A stretch of 64,000 nt of DNA, taken from contig CM032228.1 of assembly GCA_019009955.1 (NCBI GenBank), positions 133,500,501-133,564,500 on the forward strand, read 5' to 3'. The notes under the pieces are model-generated. The model was not told where the DNA came from, made no database searches, and was given only the letters and a program-made list of their open reading frames with translations. How positions within the stretch are numbered: the stretch's first letter is position 1; each line of letters starts with the position of its first letter. Origin of the DNA: Riptortus pedestris. Its lineage: Eukaryota > Arthropoda > Insecta > Hemiptera > Alydidae. This document shows positions 10,641 to 23,739 of this stretch, one piece after another. Both the position numbers and the translations under genes were made by a program.

Positions 10641-13600
10641 CCCCCCCCCCACTGTAAATATATAAAATAATATTAACCTATAAAGGCCTTTTTTTTAAAA
10701 AAAAAATCTAATCACTTGGAAACTCTTGTTACCCGGATATTAGAACTGTATACACAATAAACTCGGAATTTGCGTGGAAATTGTCGTGATTTGAGATCTG
10801 ATGAGCTGATCCGACAAACATTCGAGGGAGAAACAACAAGGGCTTGAAAATATCTTGAAGCTTATTCCGCAAGTTAGCTTAGCTGTCTTTAGAATCTGGA
10901 AAACTCTTGTCACCTGGATCAATAGGTGTTGGTATGCTAGTCTTATTCTACTCTGGCAGAATTTTGGTGGTAACTCTTACTCCCAGTAAACCCGAGACAC
11001 ATTCTGGAAGAAAAAATGTAGATAAAGTACTCTTAACGCTTTATAGATAGTGATAACATACGAAGTTCATTGATCATTGACACTTGAAGTTAGTTGTCCC
11101 TCTTCCGGATGTGATCACATATCTGGTTTTAATGACATTGTCGGCACTACTTGTTAAACGAGTTATACATTTTGCTATCGTGGTGACAGAACTGAACGAG
11201 GTCATCACTTGGTGTGGCAATGAGGTTCATGTTCAGACAATTACTCGAGTTTTAATCTGAAGCAAAAAAGAGGGAAGGGCATTTTTGCTGAATGCTTATA
11301 TAGTTATTCTTTGGCGGTGAAATATTAATGATTTTTACGTCGTTACAGTGGTTTCTCTGTTTTGGCTTCGTCCCTCAACAAAGGAGTCCAAATCTATTTT
11401 GTGGAAAAGTATAGTGTCGAAAGCCTATTTGCGAAAAATCCATCTTCCGTTATTCGTTAATAGGAGCAGATGGCATTGAGCTTTATGAGGTTTTGTACCT
11501 ATAATAACTAGTAATTATTCCTCTACATACTAAGACTGGCAGTAGGAAATGTTCTAATTAGTGCAGTTTTAATTTCAATCAGCCCACTATAATCAGAAGT
11601 AATCATCTTAATTGGGACCATAAAGCCCCTTTTTGCTCAACAGAAGCTACGAAAAGAAAATTGAGTTGGCTTGAAGAGCACCCACCATTAGAAGAGAGCA
11701 TATAATAATAGGTAATAAAATCATACTCAGAATATTAAAGAAACTACTGGTTTTCCCCGACATCTATCTTCTAACGTCGGAGAAAATATTCGTATGTTCA
11801 TTTACTATTTTATGACGTTGAAATGTCATAAAACTTAATAAACAGTAAGTTGTAGCCTAATAACCATAATTGTAAATGTATTTGCATCAACATTTTTCGT
11901 AACAAAGTAAAGTACTAGTATATAATAAAAATACACTCTAGTTGTTCGCCAATTCACATCAGTATGGGATATCCCATTCTTTGATACATGGAACGATATC
12001 AACGATTCTTTGATATCGTTCTATCTTTTTCGAGCATTAAAATAGGGTACATTTTGAACCCCCAAATTAGAGGACTAATTGTAAAAAGGCACTCAAATGC
12101 AATCCACGCATTAAGGAAGTAATTAATGGTTTAAATCTTCGGCGATTAGATTTGCTGGCTTATGGCTTTAAATTGTTTGTATCAGAATTTAGCACCTCTG
12201 CATTCTCGCGCAGTTGTTCGCGGCTACTTCTCTCCGGTTTCAAGGAGGATAGCCTTTTACTCGCGGGCTTTGTTCCGGTATCTGGTAATGTTTGAAGATT
12301 GTGTGTCAGATGCTGAGAAGTTGGTCTTTCTCCACGTTCGAAAGCTTGATTCCGGATTAGCTACTTTGGCCATGTTTGCAAGGGGCCAAGACTGGTGAGA
12401 CCAAAAGTCCTTCTTCTTATTTTTCCTTGCCCCTTTTCCGTCACACCTAGAGAACCTGTGCTTCTCGGTGCTTGAAGTAAGCCGTTTTATGTTATACCAT
12501 TTCTTTTTATGGTTCATTTTGCTTTCAAGTGCTCACGAGAGTTAAGCGTAATTCATTATCATTTTTTGCCATATTAAATACAATTTTGGTCTTCTAATTT
12601 TCAGGAACAGATTTGTTATAACCAATAATTAAACATAACAAAATTATTTTTCTTAATACTATTACATAGCAATAAGGATATATTTTCTATATGAATGATG
12701 AGACAGGATTATGTAGTTTATCTAAATTTGGCGCATTATTAAATAAGCCCCTTTAATGAGGTTTTTAAAAATTTCTTCAAATAACAGTATGATTAGCTTT
12801 TTTAAATATAAATAAACAGCCTAACACTACTAAGACTAATTAGTATCAACTGGATATCATCCCTTCCTAGCCAGCGTTGGGTTAAGGATATATTCTTGAT
12901 TGCCGTTCCAAATGAATTTCCACGGGAAACCACTAATGACAGTGAATCCAGAGGTTTAAGGTCAATTCTTTCCTCCTTGAAAGGGACAGCTGTGGTTATG
13001 TTGTATTACATCCTAAACATGAAGTTTAACTTTAACTTCTCTCATAGGTGCTGCGAAAGAAGAATCTCTTTATTACAAGTGAGGAATGAAATAGTAGGGA
13101 AGTTAACGGCGTTAATTTAGAGTGCGGTGTTACTGTTTTCAACGTCTGAAGGTGACGGCAAGAGCAGTTGAAAATTTATAGTGAATAAAAAATTAAATGG
13201 TTATGAAAGGGGTATCAAAAAGTATGTGCTAACAATTATAGCCAAGTGGTCATAATTTACAAAATTCAGTATTTTTCTTTTATTAACCCACACGTTTTAC
13301 GTGTTTGAATTTAACGCCTCTTCAGAAGTTCATGAATCTTAACACTAAAAACGCAGTTTATTTTTTCTCTGTACAGGCTTCGTCTGAGTGCTGTTGGGTC
13401 AAAGAGAAAGTAGTAAAATAAAAAATTAAGAAAGGTTATGGATTCGATTATTGTCATAAAAATAAGGAGAGTCTAAGCAGAAAGATGGTGTAGCCATTTG
13501 ACCCAATTTTTGTCAATATTTGACCTATATCGATGAAGAAAATCCAACTAAAATTTTACATCTATACATTTTTAAGCCACTTTTATTTTCCATATTTATA

Positions 13601-14491
13601 ATGCAGGAAGCACATTGGAAAGTCCCTATTTCTCTCTCAACATAATTATGCACTTCATTTTCCTTTCTTTAAATATCGGCGTAAAACTCAAAATTCATAG
13701 AAAATCTGTAAATCCCTTTAAAATAGTGTGAATTGCTTTCGATACTTTAGAACGGTAAGAGACTGTATATAATAATATATATTTCAGTTTCAGTTCTGAT
13801 TTTGCCCAATTTATTTTCAGAGGACCGCATGCTTTCCACCTCATACATTAAACCTGACCTTTCCAAAATATCAGTTTTATTATATTAACGGCACATATTT
13901 TGTTTTTTTCGCCACGGAATTTTCAGAACAAACAATGCTCTTGTATTGAGGGATTTTCTTTAATAATAATTTTCTTCAAGTCTAGTTTTGGTAAGTGTCC
14001 TAATGAAGGAGAGCGAAGCACGACTGAGCTGGAGGTTATGGGTATTCGATGGACGGACACAGCTCAGTGAATCGCAACGTGAACCACGGTCCTTGTTCCG
14101 TTATCGCTCCAGTGGCGTTACCTTCTCATGGAACTGGACTTTGCCTTCAGTGTTCTCTCTTTCTTTTCCTAGTAACGTATTTATTGACAGAGATAATACC
14201 AAATTGAGTATTACAGTCTAAAACTCAAAAGCATTAAATTTAAACAAAACAAATTTTTTTTGCGTATCAGCTATAAAGATAGGCTTTCAGTAGATTCCAC
14301 TTAAGAGAAATCAGCTACTACTTCAATTACTCCTAAATGGTGGCCTCTCGGCTTGAGTTTGTGGTGTGAACAGCGTTATTAGGTGTATAATAATTTAGGG
14401 CACCAATTAACTATACACCAAGGAACAATGGCTGTGCCTAATATTCTTTTTTACTCTAGAGTTCCAAATAAGGATTAGGAATATAGATTAT
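10641..14491. other. AT-rich sequence, no recognised gene or repeat family
   Basis: Nearly 4 kb without recognisable elements. Small frames at 12162-12398 (+), 12896-13120 (+) and 13988-14221 (+) have no known domain, no homopolymer bias explaining them and no neighbouring exons I can connect. The 12162-12398 stretch is somewhat richer in G+C than its surroundings. A host exon cannot be excluded, but nothing supports one. Confidence 0.4.
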
Positions 14492-15107
14492 TGTTACGTT
14501 TATTACAAAATCCTTAATTAACGTTGTTGTTTAGAGTTCTTTTGGATTGTAAAATTAAGCAAACACAAGCTTTATCACTTTTCATCACTGCACAATTTAT
14601 TTATCAATGCACTACTCACTTGGTTAATTATTCATAACTACTATTCACTTCATGCACTGATAGCTTCACTGTTCTTGTTATTAAACAGTCCAATAACTCA
14701 CTCACGATCACTGAAGTTCACGAAAACACGGCACTGCACTCATCTTCGCGAAGTTCACGACACTGCACTGTCTTAAACACGGCACTATACTGCTCTATAT
14801 AGGGTCACGGCTCAACACTGTTCTTCACATAAAACACTTTACCGCACTGCAACTAAGTCGCACTGTTGTACTGATGATAACATGAAGACAGCTGAGAACA
14901 AACTGTCTGACTTGGGGCGGGCTGCGTCCCTTTTTATAGCTTGTCGGAAAATATCAAAGCGGAATCGTTTGGACCCTTCTAGATCTGGACTGGTATTGCT
15001 TAGGACAAGCTGGACCATATGTCGGCACCTTGATCTCCTCCGTACTTCCCAAATACCCGACTAATCTCTGTTTAGTTTTTTATGTATTTCATTTTCGCAA
15101 CATTACA
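14492..15107 (-). repeat. solo LTR, minus orientation
   Basis: On the minus strand the 616-bp block starts TGTAATGTTGCG and ends GTAATAAACGTAACA, so it has TG...CA ends. It contains a TATA-like GCTATAAAAAGGG followed by a section rich in short CAGTG/GTGCAGTGC repeats. A homologous copy in the opposite direction lies at about 51910-52509. No internal retroelement sequence adjoins it, so it is a solo LTR from ectopic recombination. The CAGTGC-rich leader is reminiscent of insect BEL/Pao LTRs, which is a weak guess. I found no clean target-site duplication. Confidence 0.7.
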
Positions 15108-15410
15108 TATAAAACTTTTTCTTTCGGATTACAGTCATTTTATGTACTGCGAGTTTAAAGATTTACTATTGATTTTGTAGAAAATGCGCAACATATTAGT
15201 AGGGAGATCTAATCTGAGGTAATTTGGGCGAAAAAAGATGAAAGAGAAGAGAAAAGTAGCTGGCGCGAAAGGAAAGGCTGAGGGAATAGGGTGAGAAGTG
15301 GGAATTCTCCACATTCCCTCAGTTTTAAAGGTAGGAAGGCAGAAAGAGGTTTATGAGGTGCCCGCCTAAGGAACCCAACCCTCAGCTCAATGCTATCACC
15401 CCTCCTCTCT
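15108..15410. other. short spacer, purine-rich
   Basis: Purine-rich stretch (AAAGAGAAGAGAAAAG, GGAAGGCAGAAAGAGG) leading to the CT tract. No gene recognised. Confidence 0.4.
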
Positions 15411-15423
15411 CTCTCTCTCTCTC

Positions 15424-15492
<69 letters not shown>
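15408..15492. repeat. (CT)n microsatellite
   Basis: About 85 bp of CT dinucleotides with a few interruptions (CTCTCACTC, CTGTCTC). It generates artificial Leu/Ser-rich open frames on the plus strand and Arg/Glu-rich ones on the minus strand. Confidence 0.95.
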
Positions 15493-16310
15493 TTTCCTAC
15501 TCGGTTTGGCTCTTTCAACAACTTGTCACCGCTCTTTCAATTTCCGTTCATGCTCTTATATTGTCATTTACTTCTATTGCTCTGTCTCTCTCTGCTCCAG
15601 CATAGTATATTCAATTCGTTTTCTTCTGTTGGCTTTGTTTGTTACTTTTTTATTTATTTGTATTTGCAACCAACAATGGTATTTTATAGCTTCTTTTTAA
15701 AAAAATAAAATGTTTCGATTTTATCGAAATATCGATGCGCTTTCAAACGAATGCAATTAACAATAGATAAACATTAATTGATTGCGAAATATTTATCTAC
15801 CATATCACCAGTTTATTTCTTATTCAACGCAATAATTTTGCACCTCTTTTATCAAGCCTTAAATCTTTTATCACGTTCCTTACGGTTAACCTATACAAAG
15901 TTTTATAAAATTGATTGGGTGCGCCACTCAAGAGCTTGCCCTCGAGCCCATTCCAAAGAGATTAAAGATTATTGATGAATTTCTCCATTAATCACATAAA
16001 TTCGTAATTTTAGAGGTTAATTATCAACTAATCTCCTTCTTGATAGTACCTATATCAACTTATTGATTTCTACGTTTAAGGAAACTCAGTTAATTGGTGC
16101 ATCCATAGAAACGGCTTGTAGCCGCGGGCGAGTGTCTTCTTCTAAAAACTTTTAATTACAGTTTTCAAGCCAGAATCGACCCATGAACCATAGTAATCAC
16201 CCAAACTCGGCGAGACTCATTATATAATTGAATTCTTTCTCAGGGCGAGGTACTCTGGGTGCCATTTGCCCACGCCGTCTACATAGAGGTAGGAGTAAAG
16301 TGACAAGAGG

Positions 16311-16312
<2 letters not shown>
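15493..16312. other. AT-rich sequence, nothing recognised
   Basis: No repeat family or gene recognised; short frames here continue out of the CT repeat or are chance frames. Confidence 0.4.

Positions 16313-16367
<55 letters not shown>
16313..16367. repeat. (TA)n microsatellite
   Basis: About 54 bp of perfect TA repeat immediately before the family A Helitron body, like the TA tracts before the array units at 39-44 kb. Confidence 0.9.
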
Positions 16368-16371
<4 letters not shown>

Positions 16372-16980
16372 GTAACCTCTGTTTGTACATTGATTTTTTT
16401 CTTGAAATTCCACGATACGTTTTCGTTTCAAATGGCATAGACATGATATCTGCAATTTGTAGCTTTGGTGTCTGTTTGTTTGTTTGTTACCTTTTGACGC
16501 ATAAACGGCTGAACCGAATTTTATGAAACTTGGTAAGTTTATTACAACTAACCCAACTTAGACTTTAGGTTATATTAATATTCTCTGAGACTAACAGGAG
16601 TGGGGGTTATAGGGGAGGCTTGAAATTATAAATGTCGCTTCGTATAGCTTTTTCGGCAAATAAGCACATAGCAAAAGTTGTTTATTTTGTTATTTAGAGT
16701 AACTATAGTTATATACACTTTTGTTGCATACCGAACTATAAATGAGGTATACGCTAAAAACTATAGCCGGAGTCAACAATTGTTTGGCACAAAAGACTCA
16801 AACGAACTGATCAAAACTTAGTATGTGAATTAGCAGTAATTCGTCCATGATAATAAGCTGTGAACATTTCTAGGCACGAGCAGAAGTGGAGGTTGTAAGA
16901 GAGGTAAAGACTTGCCAAAATAATGCCATCATCATTCAGCCTCAAATGAATTCCCGGGCGAAGCCGGGTAACTTAGCTAG
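16366..16980 (+). mobile_element. Helitron-like family A, short copy
   Basis: It begins AATTGTAACCTCTGTTTGTAC after a TA tract. It contains ACGGCTGAACCGAATTTTATG, AAACTTGGTA and GGAGTGGGGGTTATAG, and ends with the hairpin CCCGGGCGAAGCCGGG followed by TAACTTAGCTAG|T. A GC hairpin about ten bases before a terminal CTAG, followed by T, fits the Helitron 3' rule (hairpin then CTRR, inserted before T). No Rep/helicase coding is present, so it is non-autonomous. It has one and a half of the ~300-bp internal units that the array copies carry in greater number. Confidence 0.75.
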
Positions 16981-17039
16981 TATGTATATATTTTTATTTT
17001 GATAAATACAAATGCTTTTCAAATTATTAGGTACGTTCA

Positions 17040-17455
17040 TTCAGATCATAATAACAGTGGTGACCCCGGCGTGATTGGCGTTTATTAATTACTTTAATTG
17101 TTGCCATACACCGTGCCGAATGAAATTCCAGATCGCTCCCATTAATACTATTGCTTCGCATCAACCCAGGAGAGCCTACTACACATCGACTCTGGAGGAC
17201 AAAGTCAAAGTTTTTCTAGAATTCCCCCTTTTGAAGGACGTTCGTGAACTTCGGTTCTTCTTGGGAATGGTGAATTTCTACCGACTTTTTATTCGCCACA
17301 CTGCGTCTATTAATAGCCTGTTGCACAACGTTAAGAAAAGCGACAAGTCTCCCATCGATTGGAACAAGGAAGCTCTCAAGGCGGTCTTTAGAGTTGACGT
17401 TACATCGATCACTTATCGACGTATCTCCCATATTAAATGTCAGTTGTAAACAAGA
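17040..17455 (+). pseudogene. Ty3/gypsy retrotransposon fragment (RT C-terminal/RNase H junction)
   Basis: The open frame 17075-17449 carries ELRFFLGMVNFYRLFIR and PIDWNKEALKAVF, the RT thumb-to-RNase H connection conserved in Ty3/gypsy polymerases. RT catalytic motifs are not present upstream, and the frame leaves the family pattern after KAVF. Just before it, GTGGTGACCCCGGCGTGATTGG resembles an LTR/primer-binding-site junction of insect gypsy elements. If so, most of the internal region was deleted between the leader and the pol fragment. Confidence 0.7.
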
Positions 17456-17859
17456 TGTGGTGTTTAAACTTAGAAAAAATAAACCGTTCACGATATATTT
17501 CACTTATTGATACTATGAGACCAGTTGGGGGGGAGGGGGTACTACTGAAGGCTGAAAACTAAAAGACACAATTTCCTCTTTTAATACTCGAGATAGAGGA
17601 AACAATGTACGCAGCACCGTTTATAGATAATTAAATTTGGTGTAAGGTTGGCAATTTTTCAATTCGAATTTTTTTAATTTCCTCTCTTTAAATCTATCGA
17701 CCACCAAATAGACATAACGATAGTTCACCGGGCAATGTTTTTTAATTTAAATAAATTTATTATTGTCCATTAATTTAACAATTTTTCATTTGCTCACACT
17801 TTTTTCACTTTAGACCTGTTTATCCATTATTTAATTTTCTTGCCGTGAAGCAAATTTTT
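17456..17859. other. AT-rich sequence with a possible HINE-B trace
   Basis: CTGAAGGCTGAAAACTAAAAG near 17545 resembles the middle of HINE-B in the minus direction; the rest is AT-rich without a gene. Confidence 0.35.
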
Positions 17860-17923
17860 CTTAAAGAATCAGCTATTAGATTTGTACTTATGTCGAAAAC
17901 GGTGTCCGTCAAAACTATCGTAT

Positions 17924-17979
<56 letters not shown>

Positions 17980-19052
17980 ATTATTTATTAACGTCCACTT
18001 TTTGCAACTCAGGCTAATCGGGAAGGGTTATCTACAGGTTACCACCCTTTTCTAGCCAGGATGGGATTATAGGATGTTATTTAACGAATTTCGTCACTAA
18101 ATAATTTCTTTTGCCCAGGCGAGAATCGAACTCGCCACTCAAGGTTTGCCATGTGAGATAAAGGCCAACGCTTTAACTCGCATGGCTAACCTGAGCCCCA
18201 TATATATATATATATATATATCAGTTAAAGCCGGGGAAGCTCTAGAGGTCGCAATGTTTGCTTGATTATTACCAAACTCGATATTTAAACGTTTTATGTA
18301 AAACTAAAGATCAAGATCTCGTTAATGACTGGAATCGGACTAGTGGGAAGGAAGGGGAGGGGGGTTAAGTGGACGAGAATTTAGAAAATTATATGTAGTA
18401 GAGTTTTATTAAGAATTAAATTTTGTATAAAGGTTGTTTTATAAAAGATGTCTTTATGAGAAAACTTAACGATTGCATTTCTAATTTTCTGAATTAAACA
18501 AACCACCACCCCCACTTTCAGTTATTCAACGTTAACAATATGCCAATATGCCACGAAACGTCATATTTCAAGCTTACATACCAAATATTGTTTTCAATAG
18601 GTATTTTTGGATGAGATATACAGAAATGTGTTGTGAGATGACGTCGTCAATTAGGATTTTATTTCTTGACTCAAAAATGCTTATTTGATCTACACCATAC
18701 TCGTTAATGGCTGCATTCGGACCAAGAATCGGGGGGGGGATGTAGAGTGGGAACTCGAAAATTCCAAATATCTCCATTATTATGCGTGTCGTCGGATAAT
18801 TAGTTATATTATAACCAAACCTGTTAAACCAATGATGCTCTATAATAGTTCTTATGTGCATTTTCTCGTAACTGAAATATTAAGAGAGATATTTATTTTT
18901 CCTTGTTTTCAGACTTCAGTTCACCCCCACTTCTGTTCATCTGATTTTTAAATAGAATAGATAATATGAAGTGGGGTGAGATTACGAGTATGTTATTCCA
19001 TCTTGCGGGAAATCTGCTTAGCTTACACAGCCTCTGTGTGAAGGACTTTTTA
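17860..19052 (+). mobile_element. HINE-B copy with SINE in its TA tract
   Basis: The 5' side has AGAATCAGCTATTAGATTTGTAC and GTGTCCGTCAAAACTATCG, then the TA tract. The middle has AAACTCGATATTTAAACG and ATCTCGTTAATGACTGGAATC, and TTTTCAGACTTCAGTTCACC further right. The 3' end has GGGAAATCTGCTTAGC, then the hairpin ACACAG-CCT-CTGTGT at 19025-19039 and GAAGGACTTTT. A minus-oriented SINE interrupts the TA microsatellite at 17974-18200. Confidence 0.75.
17974..18200 (-). repeat. tRNA-derived SINE inside a TA microsatellite
   Basis: The plus strand begins with the tail complement ATTATTATTATTTATTAACG, contains GCCCAGGCGAGAATCGAAC (B-box complement) and ends CTGAGCCCCA. It is flanked on both sides by TA repeats (17932-17973 and 18201-18220), which act as the target duplication. 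Confidence 0.85.
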
Positions 19053-19984
19053 GAATGTTGCTAGTGCGATATGCTGTAATGATTTGCTTTGGTGTAAGTA
19101 ATGGTGAGATGCCATGCCGCCTATATTTTCTTATTGTGCTCTGGAGTATGTAGGTTGGGAGTGGTATAGAAGAATTGAGGAATGCTAATGTTACTACATA
19201 GGTAGTACAGTAATGGGGTCAACATTATTCCTTGTACCACGCCAATAGTCATTGTCATGAATGACTGTCACGACCATCACGATTCCACCGTAATTTCGTG
19301 ATATAAACAGTCTTTATCTCTTTAACTACATAATGACATTCACCTAAAATAAAATATCTTTCAGTATTAACAGTAATATAAATTATTATTTCTCTTTTTA
19401 GTGATTGTTGAGTGAAAAAAAGTTGACATTAAATACTTCTTTACCATTTGGAAAATATAAAATTGAATCAGTCTTTTCTAAATGGAACTTTGTCATAAAA
19501 TGTAAATTTTCCATTAATAAAAAATGGTCTACGCTTCAATTTTTCATTGAGTTTGGTATAAATGATATTACATTAGAAGGATTCATTGGCGCTACTTTCA
19601 ATTATTTAAAAGTAGTACAGAAGAGCACATTAGAAATGGCAGCCAAATACTTGTAGATCTTGAGAAGAAAACAAAAGTTCATACGGCATAGGTTTTAGAT
19701 CGTAAAATGATTACGAATGAGAATAAATTGATTTATTTGACATTTAAGTACATTTTAGTAGTATGAAAACATATGGTGTGTGTGCCTGTGATTGTGAATG
19801 CATGCGCAAGGTTTTAAAACCCAATAATATTATTTATGTACATACTAATACTTTTTATTTACATGTTTTAATAGTTACAATTTTAATACTTGGATATACA
19901 TAATTGTTTTTGTAATTTATTACTCACTAAAGTATTTACTAATCTGGTTACTTGATAAGTTATTTTTTATTTTGAATTTAATGT
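19053..19984. other. AT-rich sequence, nothing recognised
   Basis: The plus frame 19405-19656 (83 codons) has no recognised domain. No repeat identified. Confidence 0.35.
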
Positions 19985-20180
19985 TCCGTTTTCGTTGAAT
20001 GAAAATGAGGTCCGTTAAAAATTGTATATATTTTTCTGTTAACGCTCAAACGGCCGTAATTTTTATTTAATCGTTACAAAACTCGATATTTAAACATATA
20101 ATGTAAAAATGTTTTAGTTTTTACTGATGTAAATCCCTACTCATACTCATGTCATAATAACTATAAGCTGTTATATCATG
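19985..20180 (+). mobile_element. HINE-B internal fragment
   Basis: GAAAATGAGGTCCGTTAAAAA, TGTTAACGCTCAAACGGCCG, ACAAAACTCGATATTTAAAC and ATAAGCTGTTATATCATGAAC follow in family order. It breaks off at the start of the non-LTR fragment. Confidence 0.65.
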
Positions 20181-20489
20181 AACCACTTCATGGCCACCTG
20201 GTACGTTCCAGACTTCTGGACAACTCAGATAATCTCGGGGCATGGCGATTTTAACGCCAAACTACGTACTTTCAAAAGGAAGGAAGATCCTAAATGTAAG
20301 TGCGGAAAAATCGAAGATGCACGCCATATATTACTGGACTGCACTTATTATACAAGAGAGAGACTAGAATTAGCAGGAGAGTTCTCCCTTCTTGAATGGC
20401 CTCCAACAGCATTAAAAGAACATGACATTTTTATAGTGTTTAAGAAATTCTCTACTAGTGTATTATATAAAAAAAAAAAAATTAAGTAA
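20178..20489 (+). pseudogene. non-LTR retrotransposon ORF2 C-terminus
   Basis: The 103-residue frame contains GHGDFNAKLRTFKRKEDP and then CKCGKIEDARHILLDC, a C-x-C...H-x4-C zinc-finger tail found at the end of ORF2 in R1/LOA/I-type non-LTR elements. RT and endonuclease domains are absent, so it is a 5'-truncated insertion. The first Met is in HINE-B-derived sequence and is not a real start. A related end occurs on the minus strand at about 23.9 kb. Confidence 0.75.
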
Positions 20490-20881
20490 TAAATAATAAT
20501 ATGTAAATAAATAACTAAAATAGTTTTTAATTAGTTTAAAGTAATAAATTAGAATATATTATAGTTTAGAAATATTATAGACATTTATTAGCATTATTAA
20601 AATAGTTAGAATTAAGGACTTAGAATTAGTTTAAAAGGTATATTGGAATTCCGCTCAACAGAGCAGCAGCATTCCAATTGCGGGCGCCCAAAATTTAACC
20701 AAATTGTTGCTATAATCACTTATTTTATAAATGCACAAAGCTCATCCTCGCTGCTTAGAAAGCACCAAGGAAGAGTTACCACAGACCTATTTAAAATCCC
20801 GGAAATCAAAATTCAAAAAAGAAATTGGAAAGTAACGCTTGTATAAGGGCAGCCTTAAGGTAAAGCGGGGGCAGAGAAGGA

Positions 20882-20886
<5 letters not shown>
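20490..20886. other. A-rich trailer and short spacer
   Basis: AAAAAAAAAATTAAGTAATAAATAATAATATG after the ORF2 tail is probably the 3' UTR/A-rich end of the non-LTR insertion. The following 200 bp (20640-20880) has no recognised feature. Confidence 0.45.
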
Positions 20887-21432
<546 letters not shown>

Positions 21433-23523
21433 GAGCGAGCCGTTAAGGCAGAGGTTGTAAGGATAAAGAAAGAACTAGTAATTAAAAGTTCATTACTGTG
21501 TTATTAATTGATGAATCCTTTAAAAGTCCTAACGGTACTTATTTTCATAATTACTCTTTAATGAAATAATAAATAGAGGTGGTACAATCTCGACTCTTCA
21601 GTCTCTCGAAAAGTCGGTTTAATATCTTTCATGAGCCAATTTAGTTGTTTGGTTTTCTACTTGGGTTACAAGGAAATTAATCTAGGTTAGATCTCAGAAG
21701 TATAGACTGTTTAGTGATATTACCTTTACTATTGCTTCCTCCTGTGCAATCATTGCACGTATATTGTAGGCTTGGATTTATATTTAATTTTTATGCGTAA
21801 TAAAATATTAAAAACTAAGCATCGGGCTGCATACGATACATATATCATATTTAAGATATATTTATTGTTAAATATAGTGACTCTGGAGTTGAAATTCTAT
21901 GTGATTTTCACGACAAAATAAATAAGAACAGATTTGGGTTGGAACAAGTGAGGATACCAAGATTTTTGTTGATATTTGGAATGCCAATCGAATATGGGAG
22001 GTGTGAAACCATTGTTATATATGAAGTATCTTTATTATGTGCGATTTGGCTATCAGTTGTTGTGTGACATCTGGAACCATTCTGTACGATGTGTCGATCA
22101 TGTTGACCTGAAGCAGCATTATAGCTTCTTAAAAAGTAGGAAAGTGTAGGTATAGCATTTCTAAAATTGGACATGGAATTGACTCCTTATGAAGGCTTAT
22201 GATAGACTACTTAGGAGTGTGTGTACCGCTTCTGGTCGAAACGAATTAGCTAGTAGTTTGTGAGACGACATCATTTAAATGCAACAGTTGTGACCTCGGC
22301 TTGCTCATTCATTGTTGGTATCCTTACCACTGGAAAATACTCATTTTTCAAGTTGTGTAATGGTAATTATCTTTATACCGTCTTACTCCCTTATATTAAT
22401 TGAATAATCAGTATTTTAGTAATACCTTTTTTTATTTGATTATTTATTTGAATAACCATTGCAATGTATTTTTTTTTCAATTACACCGTTCCCTTTGTTG
22501 TGTTTAATGCCACCTGTAGTTGGCACCTTTAATACATTTTATTGGTTAATTTAACTCCCTATATTTTCATCATATTGATGGTGTAAATGAAAGTTGAGAA
22601 GTTTCCGAAAGATTTGGGGATACTTCCACCTCGAGGAAGTTGTGAATCTCTCCAAATATCCAAGGACGGTCATCGACATTCAATGGAGGTTTTCAAGGAT
22701 CATGCTATTGATCTGGACACCCTTTAGAAATATGTTTAAAGGACAGGGATGATAATGATCGACTACTTTTGTAGCAAATAAGATAAGAAGCCAGATGTCC
22801 GACAATAGTAAGAGCAAAATCTCAAAGGTTGGGAACCCAATTTATGGGCAGTAACGAACATCATCTACATTTGGGTTAAAGGCACAGATTTTTCACAAAC
22901 CCCAGACACAGGCTGAAAATCTCCCTGTTTGGTTCAGTTTCTTGACAAATGATTAGTAATAATGTTTCATATATCTATAACAATATTGTACTCTACCTAC
23001 TATTCGGACTCAGTGCAAACATCATGATACCCAATAAATGTTCGAAAACTAGATCTCAATAATATTTCTTAAATGAAGGCGATTTATGAGTGGGAACAAC
23101 TTAAGAAACGGGCATATGATTTAGAGGCCAAAAGAATCTGTCAGAATTTATATTACACTAATCTCTATGACCACTAGCCTATATTACATTTGTTATAATT
23201 ATTACCGGCTGAAAGTCATAAATATAAAAATACTATAAATGCAATGGGAAATTCTGCTACTGTCGTAAAATAAAATTAGATATTATGTATCATGTCTCTG
23301 AAAAGACTACACTTGGTTTCAATGATTTGATCCTCTGTAGAGTAACTGTATTGTTTTGTAAAAAGCACGTGATTACTGCCAAAAAAATCAGTTTTTTTTT
23401 TATTTTATGTATTTCCTCTACATAGTAACCCTATGTGGAGGGGTTTTATTTTCTGCACATCCCATGCATATTTGCATTTATAATTATAAATGCATAATTA
23501 TTTAAACATTTGACATTTTTATA

Positions 23524-23526
<3 letters not shown>
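21433..23526. other. AT-rich sequence, nothing recognised
   Basis: About 2 kb without recognised repeats or genes. The minus frame 21908-22174 has no identifiable domain. Confidence 0.4.

Positions 23527-23579
<53 letters not shown>
23527..23579. repeat. (TA)n microsatellite
   Basis: About 52 bp of perfect TA repeat followed by a short CA run. Confidence 0.95.
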
Positions 23580-23589
<10 letters not shown>

Positions 23590-23739
23590 AAAAATGTAAA
23601 TAAGAACATGAAAATTAAACTTTACAAAAAAAATTAAATAAGAACAATTAGGAATACAATTAAATAACCAATTAAAACAAAATTACATAATATTAATATT
23701 ATATTATCTTTTCCTCTCTCAGCTTAAGAATATCATAGA

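Noticed and set aside
12162..12398. 78-codon frame as a possible host exon
   Set aside because: No domain, no flanking splice structure that I could support and no linked exons; kept only as unannotated sequence.
15353..15708. Leu/Ser-rich open frames
   Set aside because: Generated by the CT microsatellite and its flank.
16220..16444. Ile/Tyr-repeat frame
   Set aside because: Generated by the TA microsatellite; the same applies to frames at 40404-40634, 45900-46082 and 53763-54035.
17974..18200. tRNA gene
   Set aside because: The tRNA-like box is in a repeated SINE with a non-tRNA body and tail; no complete cloverleaf.
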